Positions 43,147 to 52,085 are shown, numbered from the stretch's first letter. The stretch: DNA of 64,000 bases from Burkholderia sp. Leaf177 (GCF_001424345.1 NZ_LMPF01000025.1:264391-328390), one strand, 5' to 3'. Numbers and translations: made by a program. The notes: generated by a model from the sequence alone, not told the origin.

Positions 43147-43869
43147 TCATGGCGTTTTCGGCTGTCCAGCGGAACGGATGGATGCGTCGCAAGTAAAGCG
43201 GTCTTGGCCAGAAGGTGTGCGTACCTGAACCATAAAAGTCGGTCTACTCGACGCACTGAAACCGTCGCCCTTAACTCCCGGCGGATAGGGCTTGCTGATG
43301 TCGATACCGGGAATCAAGGGATACTGTTTCACGTAGGAATTGCTTAAAATCTTCTCAATAACATATAGTTTCTGGGCGGCAACCGCGATTGTGAAATTCG
43401 CGGAATCCTCGGATGCAAGTGAGCTGTACTCCTTATAGTCGAGCCATCGAAAGGTACGTCCAGAATCGGTCGAATACGCGAAATAGCTGGTGCAACCTCG
43501 ATCACCGCACGACGAATTCCTCGCTGTAGGGACAACGACGTTCATGCCTGATGGATCATCGATTACTACCCGCCCTTTGTAGCCCGTTGGTTTTCCGGTC
43601 CAGATTTTTTGATGGATGCCGAGACGAGTGTTGTTGTAATAGTTGTCGCCATAGCAGTTATCGTAGTTTTCCAAAGTCATGAACCGGTGGTCATCGATGC
43701 GGTATGTCATCTGGATTGGAGCATTGGGGTCTGGTTTATAAGAGTAGATGCTACGGGCATGGCGGCTATATTCAATGTGTTGCGCGGCTGTCATATCCTC
43801 ATAATCAGTCCGGCATCCAGCCAGCGTTAAGACCGCAACTAGCAAGCCCACCGTTGCAATGCACTTCAT
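43147..43869 (-). CDS. Tli3-like immunity lipoprotein, copy 2
   Basis: Middle paralogue, 240 residues from the ATG at 43869 (GAGAGGAGC ribosome site identical to copy 3). Lipoprotein signal MKCIATVGLLVAVLTLAGC. It is closest to copy 3 in the middle segment (CGDRGCTSYFAYSTDSGRTFRWLDY) but its region ahead of the common tail differs (KILSNSYVKQYPLIPGIDIS). It lies 17 bp after copy 1 and 17 bp before copy 3. The presumed role is to neutralise the Tle3-like enzyme or a variant of it. Confidence 0.8.
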   Translation of the reverse strand: MKCIATVGLLVAVLTLAGCRTDYEDMTAAQHIEYSRHARSIYSYKPDPNAPIQMTYRIDDHRFMTLENYDNCYGDNYYNNTRLGIHQKIWTGKPTGYKGRVVIDDPSGMNVVVPTARNSSCGDRGCTSYFAYSTDSGRTFRWLDYKEYSSLASEDSANFTIAVAAQKLYVIEKILSNSYVKQYPLIPGIDISKPYPPGVKGDGFSASSRPTFMVQVRTPSGQDRFTCDASIRSAGQPKTP

Positions 43870-43886
43870 GCTCCTCTCCATTATTC

Positions 43887-44618
43887 TCATGGCGTTTTCG
43901 GCTGTCCAGCCGAACGGATAGAAGCGTCGCAGGTGAAGCGGTCCTGGCCTGAAGGGGAACGTAGTCCGGCAGGAAATTGAGGAGCCTTGTCGCCCGTTTC
44001 CCACAGCCCTTTTGTGCCATCCAAGTGCGTCAGGTCCACCATCGAGTACAGCGGTCCTTTTCTTACGTAGGCGCCTTTGCTTTGCTCCAAATTAGGAGCA
44101 TCTGCTTTGACGATGTAAAGGGCGTTTGTAGTTACCGCGATCTTGTACTTTTCCGACGCCTCTGAAGGCCGACTGGAATATTTCAAATAGTCAAGCCAAT
44201 GGAACGTGCGCCCGGCATCGGTCGAATAGGCGAGCGAGTTAGTGCAACCCCGCTCGCCGCATGTCGTATTTTCGGATGTAGGAAGTACGATATTTGAGCC
44301 CGAAGGATCATCAATTACTAAGCGCCCTCGGTAGTCGGTTGGCGAACCCGTCCAGACTTTTTGGTGTATGCCTAGCTGTGTGTCGTTGTAATAGTTGTCG
44401 CCATAGCATTTATCATAATTTTCTAGCGAGACGAACCGGTGGTCATCAATGCGATATGTCACTTGTACGGGTGCGTTTGGATCTGGTTTATAAGAGTACG
44501 TGCTACCGACCTGGCTGTACGCGGCGCGTTGATCCGCTGTCATATCCTCGTAATTGGTCTGGCATCCGGCCAGCGCTAAGACCGCGATTAGCAGGCTCAC
44601 CGTTGCTATGCGTTTCAT
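43887..44618 (-). CDS. Tli3-like immunity lipoprotein, copy 1 (next to the effector)
   Basis: First paralogue, 243 residues. The ATG at 44618 overlaps the stop of the effector gene (ATGA) and follows GGAGGGG, so effector and immunity synthesis are coupled; an in-frame ATG at 44630 lies ahead of the ribosome site. Lipoprotein signal MKRIATVSLLIAVLALAGC. It is the most divergent of the three: CGERGCTNSLAYSTDAGRTFHW, then a unique stretch (KADAPNLEQSKGAYVRKGPL) before the common C-terminus. Being the coupled copy, it is the best candidate for the true cognate immunity protein. Confidence 0.82.
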   Translation of the reverse strand: MKRIATVSLLIAVLALAGCQTNYEDMTADQRAAYSQVGSTYSYKPDPNAPVQVTYRIDDHRFVSLENYDKCYGDNYYNDTQLGIHQKVWTGSPTDYRGRLVIDDPSGSNIVLPTSENTTCGERGCTNSLAYSTDAGRTFHWLDYLKYSSRPSEASEKYKIAVTTNALYIVKADAPNLEQSKGAYVRKGPLYSMVDLTHLDGTKGLWETGDKAPQFPAGLRSPSGQDRFTCDASIRSAGQPKTP

Positions 44619-46582
44619 GCTCCCCTCCATGCTTGGTTTTCTTGATCTATTTTGGTAACGACTTCAGAGACGGTCTCCGTGTCGATCATGGACGGCATTG
44701 GCGGCGTAAATAGCGCACCATCGCTGTAATACGGGTCGGCCATTTGAGTCCAGTCAGCCTCTCGTATCAGGTCATACCAAAAGTCTTTTGATATGTCGTA
44801 GGCATCGCAAAAACCAATCGGCAGATCGTATGCGACTACGCGGCTCATAAACGCACGATGCTTGGGAAGCGTGCTGTGATTAGTTGGCATCGGTTGGTAG
44901 TTAGCGACGCGATTGTGACGCTCTTCCTCCGTTTCAAGCTCGCGACGCTTGCCCGTGTTTGCATACACGTCTTCTCGTTCCATCCAGAGCTGGCGGTCGT
45001 AGACCGAGTCGAGGTAAACGTATCCGTCGTCTAAATACTTGCCTTTCGAATCTTTCGCGGCCAGCATGTTTTGGTCCCTGCGCGATTCGTCAAAGTACAC
45101 CTGCCTGTCGTTTTTTCCCGTTGCCGTCATCACCGGGGTTTGCACTGACTGCGACATCTCTTCCGCCGTAATCGGATCAGGTACCTTTTCGGCGTTAATC
45201 GCCACCTTTTGGCTTCGTTTTGGTACCGCCCACAGCAGCGTCCCGAGCACACGACGATTACCGTTCCAAAAGTCATTCGGGTCTACGCCCGCTTCGGGAT
45301 CAACTATGGGCGGAAGCGTGCCAAAATTCTGCACGCCCGGCTCATCGCCACAAGGGGTACCGCGCGCCAACATTCTTTGCTTGACCGTATCGCCCAGTTC
45401 GGCCAGCAGTTCATCATCCACGCCTTGCCAGCCGATGCTCTGGAGCGGCGCGGAACCCATCACCCGGTCATGCGGATTGAAGTAGACATAGAACCGCCCG
45501 TGGTTATCGCGCTCAGGCAAACCGTAGTGCATTTTCAAATCAGGCCGCCAGAAATTCATGTCTTCGCTTGCCCCAACCTGCAATTGCTGCATAAGCTCTT
45601 CGGTATAAACGCGTTTATCCTCTTTGATACGTTGAGCGACGGCCTTGAAGGTGCGAACCCGCGCGCCGGTGGTAGGCCGTTCATTGCCACACGTAAGCGA
45701 ATCCGTGAACTTGTCTTTTAGCGCGAACGGCGAATTCATCACGATCAACGCATCGGGCGCACGCGTCTTGCACAGCAAGGTCGCGGCCATTGCGACCATC
45801 GTCCCCTGACTGTGAGACATGATCGTGATGGTGTCGCGTGGCGAGTTCTCACGGATTTTGTCGATCAAATCCGCGAGTCGTTGCGCGGCCCAAACGCCAT
45901 AGGTGCGCGGCGGAGCATCGTGAATTTCACGGTCCCATTCGGTGTTGAACGCCTGCAGGTTGATGCCTGCCACGTGCTTGCGAAATCCTGTTTTGCCCCA
46001 CATCTGCTGCAGGTTGTTCGTTCCATTTTGGAAGGGCCCACCGCCCCATTGCCACGGCCCGCGATCGTCTTCCTTTTTCTTCCAGAAGTCGGCTCCCCAC
46101 ACGTTGCGCATGGGGATTCGCCATTCCTTCTCATCGCCATCTTTAGCGCGATAGCCCCAGTAGAAGCGAATAACCGGTGAATAATTCGCCTTATCCAGGC
46201 GTCGCTTGATAACGCTGTTACCGTCTGCGCCGGTCGTTGTATATTCGTTCGCCTTAAGATCATTGCGGTTTAACCGCTTGTTCAGCCCTTCACACAATGC
46301 GATCTCCGCGTCGTCATACCATTCGCCCTGCGAATTCACGCCATGCACGAAGATAACAATGCCGGGTAGGTGCGGCGGAATACGCGCTTCTGCGCGCACC
46401 TCAAAACTGGCTGGCGTATGAAAGGATTCCCAATACATTCTTCCAAACGCATCGTGTTTCATGGGCACAACACGTGTAGCGTGCTGGTGCTTATAGCGGC
46501 TACCTTCGGCGGGCGCTCCCGCAGCGTCTGCGTCTGCGTTGTTGTCTGCCGGTGTATTGGGTTGGTTTGAATCGTCGCTCAT
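44615..46582 (-). CDS. T6SS phospholipase effector, Tle3-like (DUF3274 alpha/beta hydrolase)
   Basis: Predicted lipase toxin of 655 residues. The alpha/beta-hydrolase core shows the oxyanion-hole strand GIVIFVHGVNSQGEWYDD (about 74-91), the nucleophile elbow SHSQGT with Ser258, a loop ALIVMNSPFALKD, and a likely catalytic Asp372 in FYVYFNPHDRVMGS, where DUF3274/Tle3 proteins have theirs. The N-terminal 30 residues are acidic and Ala/Asp-rich. There is no signal peptide, as expected for a toxin carried by VgrG. The gene starts one base after vgrG and its stop overlaps the first immunity gene. Known Tle3 acts in the periplasm of the target cell; that is assumed here. Confidence 0.85.
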   Translation of the reverse strand: MSDDSNQPNTPADNNADADAAGAPAEGSRYKHQHATRVVPMKHDAFGRMYWESFHTPASFEVRAEARIPPHLPGIVIFVHGVNSQGEWYDDAEIALCEGLNKRLNRNDLKANEYTTTGADGNSVIKRRLDKANYSPVIRFYWGYRAKDGDEKEWRIPMRNVWGADFWKKKEDDRGPWQWGGGPFQNGTNNLQQMWGKTGFRKHVAGINLQAFNTEWDREIHDAPPRTYGVWAAQRLADLIDKIRENSPRDTITIMSHSQGTMVAMAATLLCKTRAPDALIVMNSPFALKDKFTDSLTCGNERPTTGARVRTFKAVAQRIKEDKRVYTEELMQQLQVGASEDMNFWRPDLKMHYGLPERDNHGRFYVYFNPHDRVMGSAPLQSIGWQGVDDELLAELGDTVKQRMLARGTPCGDEPGVQNFGTLPPIVDPEAGVDPNDFWNGNRRVLGTLLWAVPKRSQKVAINAEKVPDPITAEEMSQSVQTPVMTATGKNDRQVYFDESRRDQNMLAAKDSKGKYLDDGYVYLDSVYDRQLWMEREDVYANTGKRRELETEEERHNRVANYQPMPTNHSTLPKHRAFMSRVVAYDLPIGFCDAYDISKDFWYDLIREADWTQMADPYYSDGALFTPPMPSMIDTETVSEVVTKIDQENQAWRGA

Positions 46583-46583
46583 A

Positions 46584-49061
46584 TCAACCTTTCTTGAATT
46601 GGGTCAAAAGCTTCATGCCTTGCGCAATATCGGCCTTCGAAAGCGACGTTTTACCGTCGTCGCCAGTAACGCCTTCAACGGTTTTTCCGTCTGCAAGCTG
46701 TATCTTGTAGGGACGCTTCACGAGCGGACGTCCGGTCACTGCGTCACTGAGGGTGAACATCTCGTCGTGGGAAACATCCAGTTGTTCGAATTTCGGCAAT
46801 GGCAGGGACAAGCCGCCTGGACCCACCAACACCACTTCGGTGAAATGCAAATACAGCTTCCCCGCGCCGCCCATATGAACGTCGTCGGCCAGTATCTTTT
46901 CGTATGCCGTGCCGCCTCCACCAAGCACCACGCCGTTCGCCGCGTTCGCGGTCAGCGTGCCTTCGGCGCTGCTCAGGTGCATGTCCTTCGCAGCCACCAT
47001 TTCAATGGCATCTGACTGCGCCTGAATCAAGACCTTCCCGCGTGCCGCGAACAACTTGATGCCGAGCTTATAGGCAAAGAGAGACAACACGTCGGCGGCC
47101 ACGATCGCCACATTTCGCAGCGCACTGATCCCAACGCCAGCGCTTGTCGTCAACGTCACGTCCTTACCGGCTGCCACCGAAATACGATCGGGCGTTGCCA
47201 CTGCAATTCCAGCGGGAGCCGACAGCACCATGACTGCCTGCTTTAACTCAGCAACGTTCTCCTTGAGCCACTGACTCTCGGCCTTGAGCGCGGCGATCTC
47301 GGCCTTTGCAACCGCAGCAGCGTCAGCGAGCCCTTGCGCCTGGGCATTGGATACCTGCAATTGCCCGATTGCCGGACTCATATCGATCTGCTTGCCCTGA
47401 GCCTTGGGCTGCATATCGGCGGAGAGGAACAGTCCCTTGCCTGCGCGCACGGCGCCGTATTCGTCGGTACGCAACTCGAAGCCGCCACCGCGTTCTTCGC
47501 GCTTGGCATTGACCATATGGCCTAGCGTCAATTGCGATTTGCCATACTCGGTCGCCGTCTTGATGTGCTCTTGGCCCTTCCAGTCCTCCATCCGAAACTT
47601 GTTATTAGACTGCGTGCGCAGGACGTTGCGCGACATCCACCGTTCCTGATTGTGGATCAGGTCGGATTGAATGCTGTTGTGGTGGAACTGCGAGATGAAG
47701 AGCTTATCCGGGTCGCCGTCGCGCGCCATGATGACGGCTTCCGTGCCATCGAGTACGGGGAAGTGGAAGCCGGTTTGCAGCGCCCCGGCGAACGGTTTAG
47801 CCATGCGCAGCGGCACGCTTTCGCCACCCGGATTCCATTTGTCGAAATCAAGGTCGAGACGCACCGGGTAATGCCCGGCCTTGGTCAGGTATGCATAGGG
47901 ATATTTGTTCGGCGATGTGACGCGCGCGCTGAGCGCACCCCATATCCTGGGCCACTTTTTCTCGTCAATTTCTAGGCGAAAACGCCGGTTTGACGGGATC
48001 GCCTTGTATGAGTTGCTGTAGGCCACACCCCGGCCACCGGAATGATTCACCTCGATGATCACCTGGCCGCTCGGCGCATCAGGCAACTCTTCGTCAATGC
48101 GAAGAATGCGACCCGGTCGCAACTCCAGCACATTGCTCTGTCCGTGATACACGACTTGCCACGCGATTGCGGCTTCGTGCCGTAACTGCGCTTCCCACTG
48201 CGCGTCTTTCTGACTAAGGTGATTCGTGCCATACACGTAGGGCCGACCGTAGGTGGTCGTATCATCGATCGCGACGTTCGCTTCGTCCTTGAAACGCTCC
48301 CATGCGGCCAGCGGATTGTAGTCGGCGACCATGACCGACTTCGGCACCACTTCGGCGTGTGTCTCAAGCGCAAACACCGCTTCGATTCCTGCCTCGAACC
48401 CTGCATTCTCGCGATACGGCACCTTCAGTTCGGGCGTATAAACGTAGTGGTCGATATCGTCACCGAACACGACCACGTCACCGTGCCTGCCTTGCTCAAT
48501 GTAGAAATAAATGCCGGCCTTTTCACATAGAAGCTTGATGTAATCGAAGTCCGACATCTGGTACTGCAAGCGAAAGTCGTGGACGGGATATTCGCGGCGC
48601 AGCTTGAATACAAACTGGTGATCCATGAATTCGCGAAGCATCATCGAATTGATGATTTGTGGCGTGCTCTGGTGCTGGTAGACGCGGCTTGCATGCAGCA
48701 GTCGCATTCGCGCCATCTGCGCCTCGACAACGAGCGTGTACCGGAAATAATCTTTGGTTTTCTTGATCCGCTTGAACCCCGTGACAACGCCACGATAAAC
48801 ACGTGGCTGTGTGCTGTCTTCGGCGGTGATCGTGAAGTGACCGTCGCGTCCCAGGTAGTCGGCGCGAGAAAGCTGTTCGGGATGTGTCAGCTCGATCGTG
48901 ATCTGGTAAGGCGAGGCCATGCCTTCGCGTGCTTGATACGAGATGACCGATATGTCCCTGGCGTTCGCTGCACTCGGCACATCAAGGTGGTACGCCTGCC
49001 GTCCCGTCACGGGTCTGTTATTCGATTGGTACGCGTCGGCGTACTCATGAGTGTCCCGCAT
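46584..49061 (-). CDS. vgrG: VgrG spike protein with C-terminal effector-docking extension
   Basis: T6SS spike, 825 residues, first gene of the island. Regions: gp27/gp44-like head (about 35-400: YHLDVPSAANARDISVISYQ, FDYIKLLCEKAGIYFYIEQ), gp5-like OB fold (about 420-540: PVRLDLDFDKWNPGGESVPLR, ISQFHHNSIQSDLIHNQERW), then DUF2345 (about 545-740) including a predicted helix AVAKAEIAALKAESQWLKEN. The last 70 residues (EMFTLSDAVTGRPLVKRPYK, then GKTVEGVTGDDGKTSL) look like a transthyretin-like domain, known on VgrG proteins that carry Tle effectors. AAGG lies nine bases before the ATG at 49061. Confidence 0.94.
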   Translation of the reverse strand: MRDTHEYADAYQSNNRPVTGRQAYHLDVPSAANARDISVISYQAREGMASPYQITIELTHPEQLSRADYLGRDGHFTITAEDSTQPRVYRGVVTGFKRIKKTKDYFRYTLVVEAQMARMRLLHASRVYQHQSTPQIINSMMLREFMDHQFVFKLRREYPVHDFRLQYQMSDFDYIKLLCEKAGIYFYIEQGRHGDVVVFGDDIDHYVYTPELKVPYRENAGFEAGIEAVFALETHAEVVPKSVMVADYNPLAAWERFKDEANVAIDDTTTYGRPYVYGTNHLSQKDAQWEAQLRHEAAIAWQVVYHGQSNVLELRPGRILRIDEELPDAPSGQVIIEVNHSGGRGVAYSNSYKAIPSNRRFRLEIDEKKWPRIWGALSARVTSPNKYPYAYLTKAGHYPVRLDLDFDKWNPGGESVPLRMAKPFAGALQTGFHFPVLDGTEAVIMARDGDPDKLFISQFHHNSIQSDLIHNQERWMSRNVLRTQSNNKFRMEDWKGQEHIKTATEYGKSQLTLGHMVNAKREERGGGFELRTDEYGAVRAGKGLFLSADMQPKAQGKQIDMSPAIGQLQVSNAQAQGLADAAAVAKAEIAALKAESQWLKENVAELKQAVMVLSAPAGIAVATPDRISVAAGKDVTLTTSAGVGISALRNVAIVAADVLSLFAYKLGIKLFAARGKVLIQAQSDAIEMVAAKDMHLSSAEGTLTANAANGVVLGGGGTAYEKILADDVHMGGAGKLYLHFTEVVLVGPGGLSLPLPKFEQLDVSHDEMFTLSDAVTGRPLVKRPYKIQLADGKTVEGVTGDDGKTSLSKADIAQGMKLLTQFKKG

Positions 49062-49437
49062 GTTTGAAGCCTTGATCTCTCAGATGAACCGTGACCAACT
49101 GATATTGCCGATTCTTTTATTGGAACAATCGTCCTAGTCGTTTCAAAAACAAGACGGAATCGTGAATGATCAGCCAACGTTGCTCGAGAGTGCAAGGGGC
49201 GAGAGCGGCAACCGTGAGAGATTCGGATTTATCTGAGAGAGGTTTCGACTTAGGACGTATCAGCCGCGTCGGGAATACGATAATCAACACGTTGTAGCGT
49301 GTACTTTTTTAAGTTTCGACGTGAGTAAAGGACTCTCGTCTTCTACGCATCTTCCGTAGACCATCAGGTTTGCCAACGAATAACGCGCTAGGCACCCAGA
49401 CGCTAAATCTTTCCTGGAATTAGCCCAACAGCAAAAA
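49062..49437. other. intergenic region upstream of vgrG
   Basis: 376 bp between vgrG and the end of the ECF sigma gene, both leftward. It should hold the island promoter. It is visibly more AT-rich than its right-hand neighbours. A short hairpin ACACG-TTGTAG-CGTGT (49287-49302) followed by TTTTTT (49305-49310) is oriented for + strand transcripts, which are not expected here. No gene was found. Confidence 0.4.
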
Positions 49438-50754
49438 TTATTTCATCGAACTTCGCCGTTCGCGCTCCGCCCGCTCCAGCAACAACTCCTTCTCCCTCGC
49501 GTTCCGGGTCATCGAAGCAGCCTGCTCGAACTCCTTGCGCGCTTCCTCAAACCGCCCGAGCTTTGCCAGCAAGTCGCCCCGGACGCTTGGCAGCCAGTGA
49601 TAATTCGCGAGCGCTGCATTTTCGACAAGTCCATCGACGATCTCCAGACCCGCCGCCGCACCGAACGCCATGCCGACGGCCACCGCGCGGTTCAACGCGA
49701 CCACAGGCGTTGGCGCGAGCACCGCTAACGCGTCGTACAAAGCGACCATCCGTTCCCAGTCCGTATCTTCCGCCCGCCGCGCCCGTGCGTGACAGGCAGC
49801 CAACGCGCCCTGCAACGCATAAGGCCCGAGCGTTCCGTCCAACGCCTCGGAACGCGCAAGCGCCGCCAGGCCGCGCCGGATCAGCAAAGGGTCCCATCGG
49901 GCGCGATCCTGGTCCATCAGCAAAATCGCGCGGCCGCCGGCGTCGGTGCGCGCGTGGATCCGCGATGCCTGGATTTCCATGAGCGCAACCAGCCCGTGAA
50001 CCTCGCTTTCATCGGGCGCGAGGCCGGCGAGAATCCGTCCAAGACGCAACGCGTCATCGCACAAGGATGGCCGCATCCAGTCGTCGCCGGCAGTGGCGGA
50101 ATAACCTTCGTTGAAGATCAGGTAAATCACTTCGAGAACCGATGCCAGCCGTGCCGCGCGGTCATCGGCTTTCGGCACTTCGAACGGCACGCGCGCCGCC
50201 GATAACGTCCGTTTCGCCCGCACGATCCGCTGCGCGATAGTCGGCTCGGGCTGCAGGAAAGCGCGCGCGATTTCGTCGGTGGTGAGGCCGCCAAGCAAGC
50301 GCAAGGTCAGCGCGACGCGTGCATCGAGCGACAAAACCGGATGGCACGCAATGAACACGAGCCGCAACAGGTCGTCGCCTATTTCGTCTTCGCGCGCGGC
50401 GCCGAGGGCATCGACGAAATCCGGCGTCACGTGTTCCTCGCGCGCATCCATGTCGAGCCCCAGTTCCTCGTGCTTGCGGGCGTGCAACGCATCCTGGCGC
50501 AGACGGTCGAGCGCACGATGCTTTGCGGTGGTCATGAGCCACGCGCCCGGATTGTCCGGCACGCCATCCACCCGCCAATGCTCGAGCGCGGCGATCAGCG
50601 CGTCCTGCGCAAATTCCTCGGCAAGCGACACGTCCCGCACCAGCCGCGTGACGACCGCAATGACCTTCGCCGATTCCAGCCGCCACACGGCTTCGATTGC
50701 ACGATGCGTGACTTGATCGTGATTTTGATCGTGATCGCCCGGCGCTTCGCTCAC
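49438..50754 (-). CDS. ECF42-type RNA polymerase sigma factor with C-terminal extension
   Basis: Extracytoplasmic-function sigma factor, 438 residues. The start is the GTG at 50754, overlapping the VOC gene stop (GTGA). Sigma-2 region: VTRLVRDVSLAEEFAQDALIAALEHW and GAWLMTTAKHRALDRLRQ. Sigma-4 region: LTLRLLGGLTTDEIARAFLQPEPTIAQRIVRAKRTL. After about residue 200 comes the long DUF6596/TPR-like extension (VLEVIYLIFNEGYSATAGDDW, then YALQGALAACHARA, ALNRAVAVGMAFG, GRFEEARKEFEQA). This architecture with adjacent DGPF proteins defines the ECF42 group, which has no anti-sigma factor; the extension is thought to control activity. Confidence 0.9.
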   Translation of the reverse strand: MSEAPGDHDQNHDQVTHRAIEAVWRLESAKVIAVVTRLVRDVSLAEEFAQDALIAALEHWRVDGVPDNPGAWLMTTAKHRALDRLRQDALHARKHEELGLDMDAREEHVTPDFVDALGAAREDEIGDDLLRLVFIACHPVLSLDARVALTLRLLGGLTTDEIARAFLQPEPTIAQRIVRAKRTLSAARVPFEVPKADDRAARLASVLEVIYLIFNEGYSATAGDDWMRPSLCDDALRLGRILAGLAPDESEVHGLVALMEIQASRIHARTDAGGRAILLMDQDRARWDPLLIRRGLAALARSEALDGTLGPYALQGALAACHARARRAEDTDWERMVALYDALAVLAPTPVVALNRAVAVGMAFGAAAGLEIVDGLVENAALANYHWLPSVRGDLLAKLGRFEEARKEFEQAASMTRNAREKELLLERAERERRSSMK

Positions 50755-51158
50755 GGCGCGCCCGCCGCGTCCGGATTCATGTGCACCAACTCCCACGTAT
50801 GGCCGTCGATATCGTCAAAACCATGGCTGTACATGAAGCCGTAATCCTGAACCGGACGCGGTGTGGTCGCGCCGGCGCGCACCGCTTTCGCAACGATCTC
50901 GTCCACTTCGGCGCGGCTTTCGCACGACAGGCATGTGAGCGTTTCCACATGCGTCCTTGCATCGATGATCGTCTTCGCCGTGAAGCCCTGGAAGAACGGT
51001 CGCCCGAGCAACATGACGAAAATGTTCTCGCCGACGATCATGGCCGCGGCTTTATCGTTGGTAAAACGCGGCTCGAAGGTGAAACCCAGTTCGCTAAAAA
51101 AATGTTTCGACTTGATCAGTTCGGCGACCGGCAGGTTCACGTAGATTTGCTTGTGCAT
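50751..51158 (-). CDS. VOC-family (glyoxalase/bleomycin-resistance fold) protein
   Basis: Small metal-binding-fold protein of 135 residues with two beta-alpha-beta-beta-beta units (QIYVNLPVAELIKSKHFFSELGF, MIVGENIFVMLLGRPFFQGF, VDEIVAKAVRAGA, YGFMYSHGFDDIDGHTWELVHM). The final HxWE-type signature is typical of the VOC family near ECF42 sigma genes. Translationally coupled to the sigma factor by a 4-bp overlap. The substrate is unknown. Confidence 0.88.
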   Translation of the reverse strand: MHKQIYVNLPVAELIKSKHFFSELGFTFEPRFTNDKAAAMIVGENIFVMLLGRPFFQGFTAKTIIDARTHVETLTCLSCESRAEVDEIVAKAVRAGATTPRPVQDYGFMYSHGFDDIDGHTWELVHMNPDAAGAP

Positions 51159-51196
51159 TTCAAAAGGTCCTTAACGTGTTCGGTTGACCCCAGCTT

Positions 51197-51610
51197 TCAG
51201 CGCCGCGCGGGCAGCAGTTCGCGAAAGCGATCGAACGCTTCGCCGGAGCCGAGTTCATCGAGTTCGTACAGTTGCCGCACTTCTATTTCGCCGCGTTCGT
51301 GCTCGCCCATCGGCGCGGGAAATCGGCGCACCCATTCCATGGCTTCCTCGCGCGAACGGACCTCGATCAGCGTGTACCCGGCAATCAACTCCTTGGTCTC
51401 GGCGAAAGGTCCGTCCGTGACCGTGCGCCGGCCGTTCTCGTAACGCACTCGCCAGCCCTTGGCGGTGGGATGGAAACCGCTTGCATCGAGTAAAACGCCG
51501 GCTTTCGAGAGTTCCTCGTGATACGCGCCCATTGCGCTCAACAACGCATTGTCCGGAAGAACGCCTGCTTCGGAAGTTTCAGTCGCCTTGACCATGATGA
51601 TGAATCGCAT
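51197..51610 (-). CDS. YCII-related DGPF-domain protein (first)
   Basis: 137-residue member of the YCII/DGPF family, starting at the ATG at 51610 behind GAGGAG. It shows MRFIIMVKATETSEAG, YHEELSKAGVLLDASGFHPT and the family tag TDGPFAETKELIAGYTLIEV. These proteins are the regular partners of ECF42 sigma factors and are often their targets. Their biochemical activity is not established. It lies 38 bp before the VOC gene. Confidence 0.9.
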   Translation of the reverse strand: MRFIIMVKATETSEAGVLPDNALLSAMGAYHEELSKAGVLLDASGFHPTAKGWRVRYENGRRTVTDGPFAETKELIAGYTLIEVRSREEAMEWVRRFPAPMGEHERGEIEVRQLYELDELGSGEAFDRFRELLPARR

Positions 51611-51737
51611 CGCCGTTCTCCTCGGGATCGGAATAAGAACGCGCCGTGCGCCCTCATCCCCACGACGATTCACGTTTCATCGCATCGACATTTTTCCGGG
51701 GATATTCGCGGAAGTCGGGTAAACGCTGGCCGAATAA

Positions 51738-52085
51738 TCAAACCCAGCACGGCGCGATCTTGCGGACTTCGACTTCGCACCATTCGGCTGCCGGACACGC
51801 CGATGCAATCTCGACCGCTTCCTTCTCGGTCTCGCACGTGAGCATGTAGAAGCCGCCGATCATTTCCTTGGCTTCGGCGAAAGGCCCGTCGATCACACTC
51901 GCCCGGCCGTCGCGTTTTTTGACCCGCAAGCCATCCGACGCCAGAGATTCACTGGTTACGAGCAGTCCGCGCTCTTTCAGGCCGGCGCCGAATTCGACCA
52001 TGCGGTCATAAAGCAAGCGGCCTTCTGCTTCCGTGCGTTCGGCGCGCTGACCAACCGGCTCGGCGATGAGCAGCATGTAGGGCAT
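51738..52085 (-). CDS. YCII-related DGPF-domain protein (second)
   Basis: 115-residue paralogue of the adjacent DGPF protein, from the ATG at 52085 with AGGAG upstream. Sequence marks: PYMLLIAEPVGQRAERTEAE, MVEFGAGLKERGLLVTSESL, and IDGPFAEAKEMIGGFYMLTC. It is the first gene of the leftward four-gene set DGPF-DGPF-VOC-sigma. A 127-bp gap separates it from the next gene, so a second promoter is possible. Confidence 0.9.
   Translation of the reverse strand: MPYMLLIAEPVGQRAERTEAEGRLLYDRMVEFGAGLKERGLLVTSESLASDGLRVKKRDGRASVIDGPFAEAKEMIGGFYMLTCETEKEAVEIASACPAAEWCEVEVRKIAPCWV

Noticed and set aside
49287..49310. Short hairpin followed by six T residues
   Set aside because: It is oriented for + strand transcription, but both flanking genes are on the minus strand; the stem is only 5 bp.
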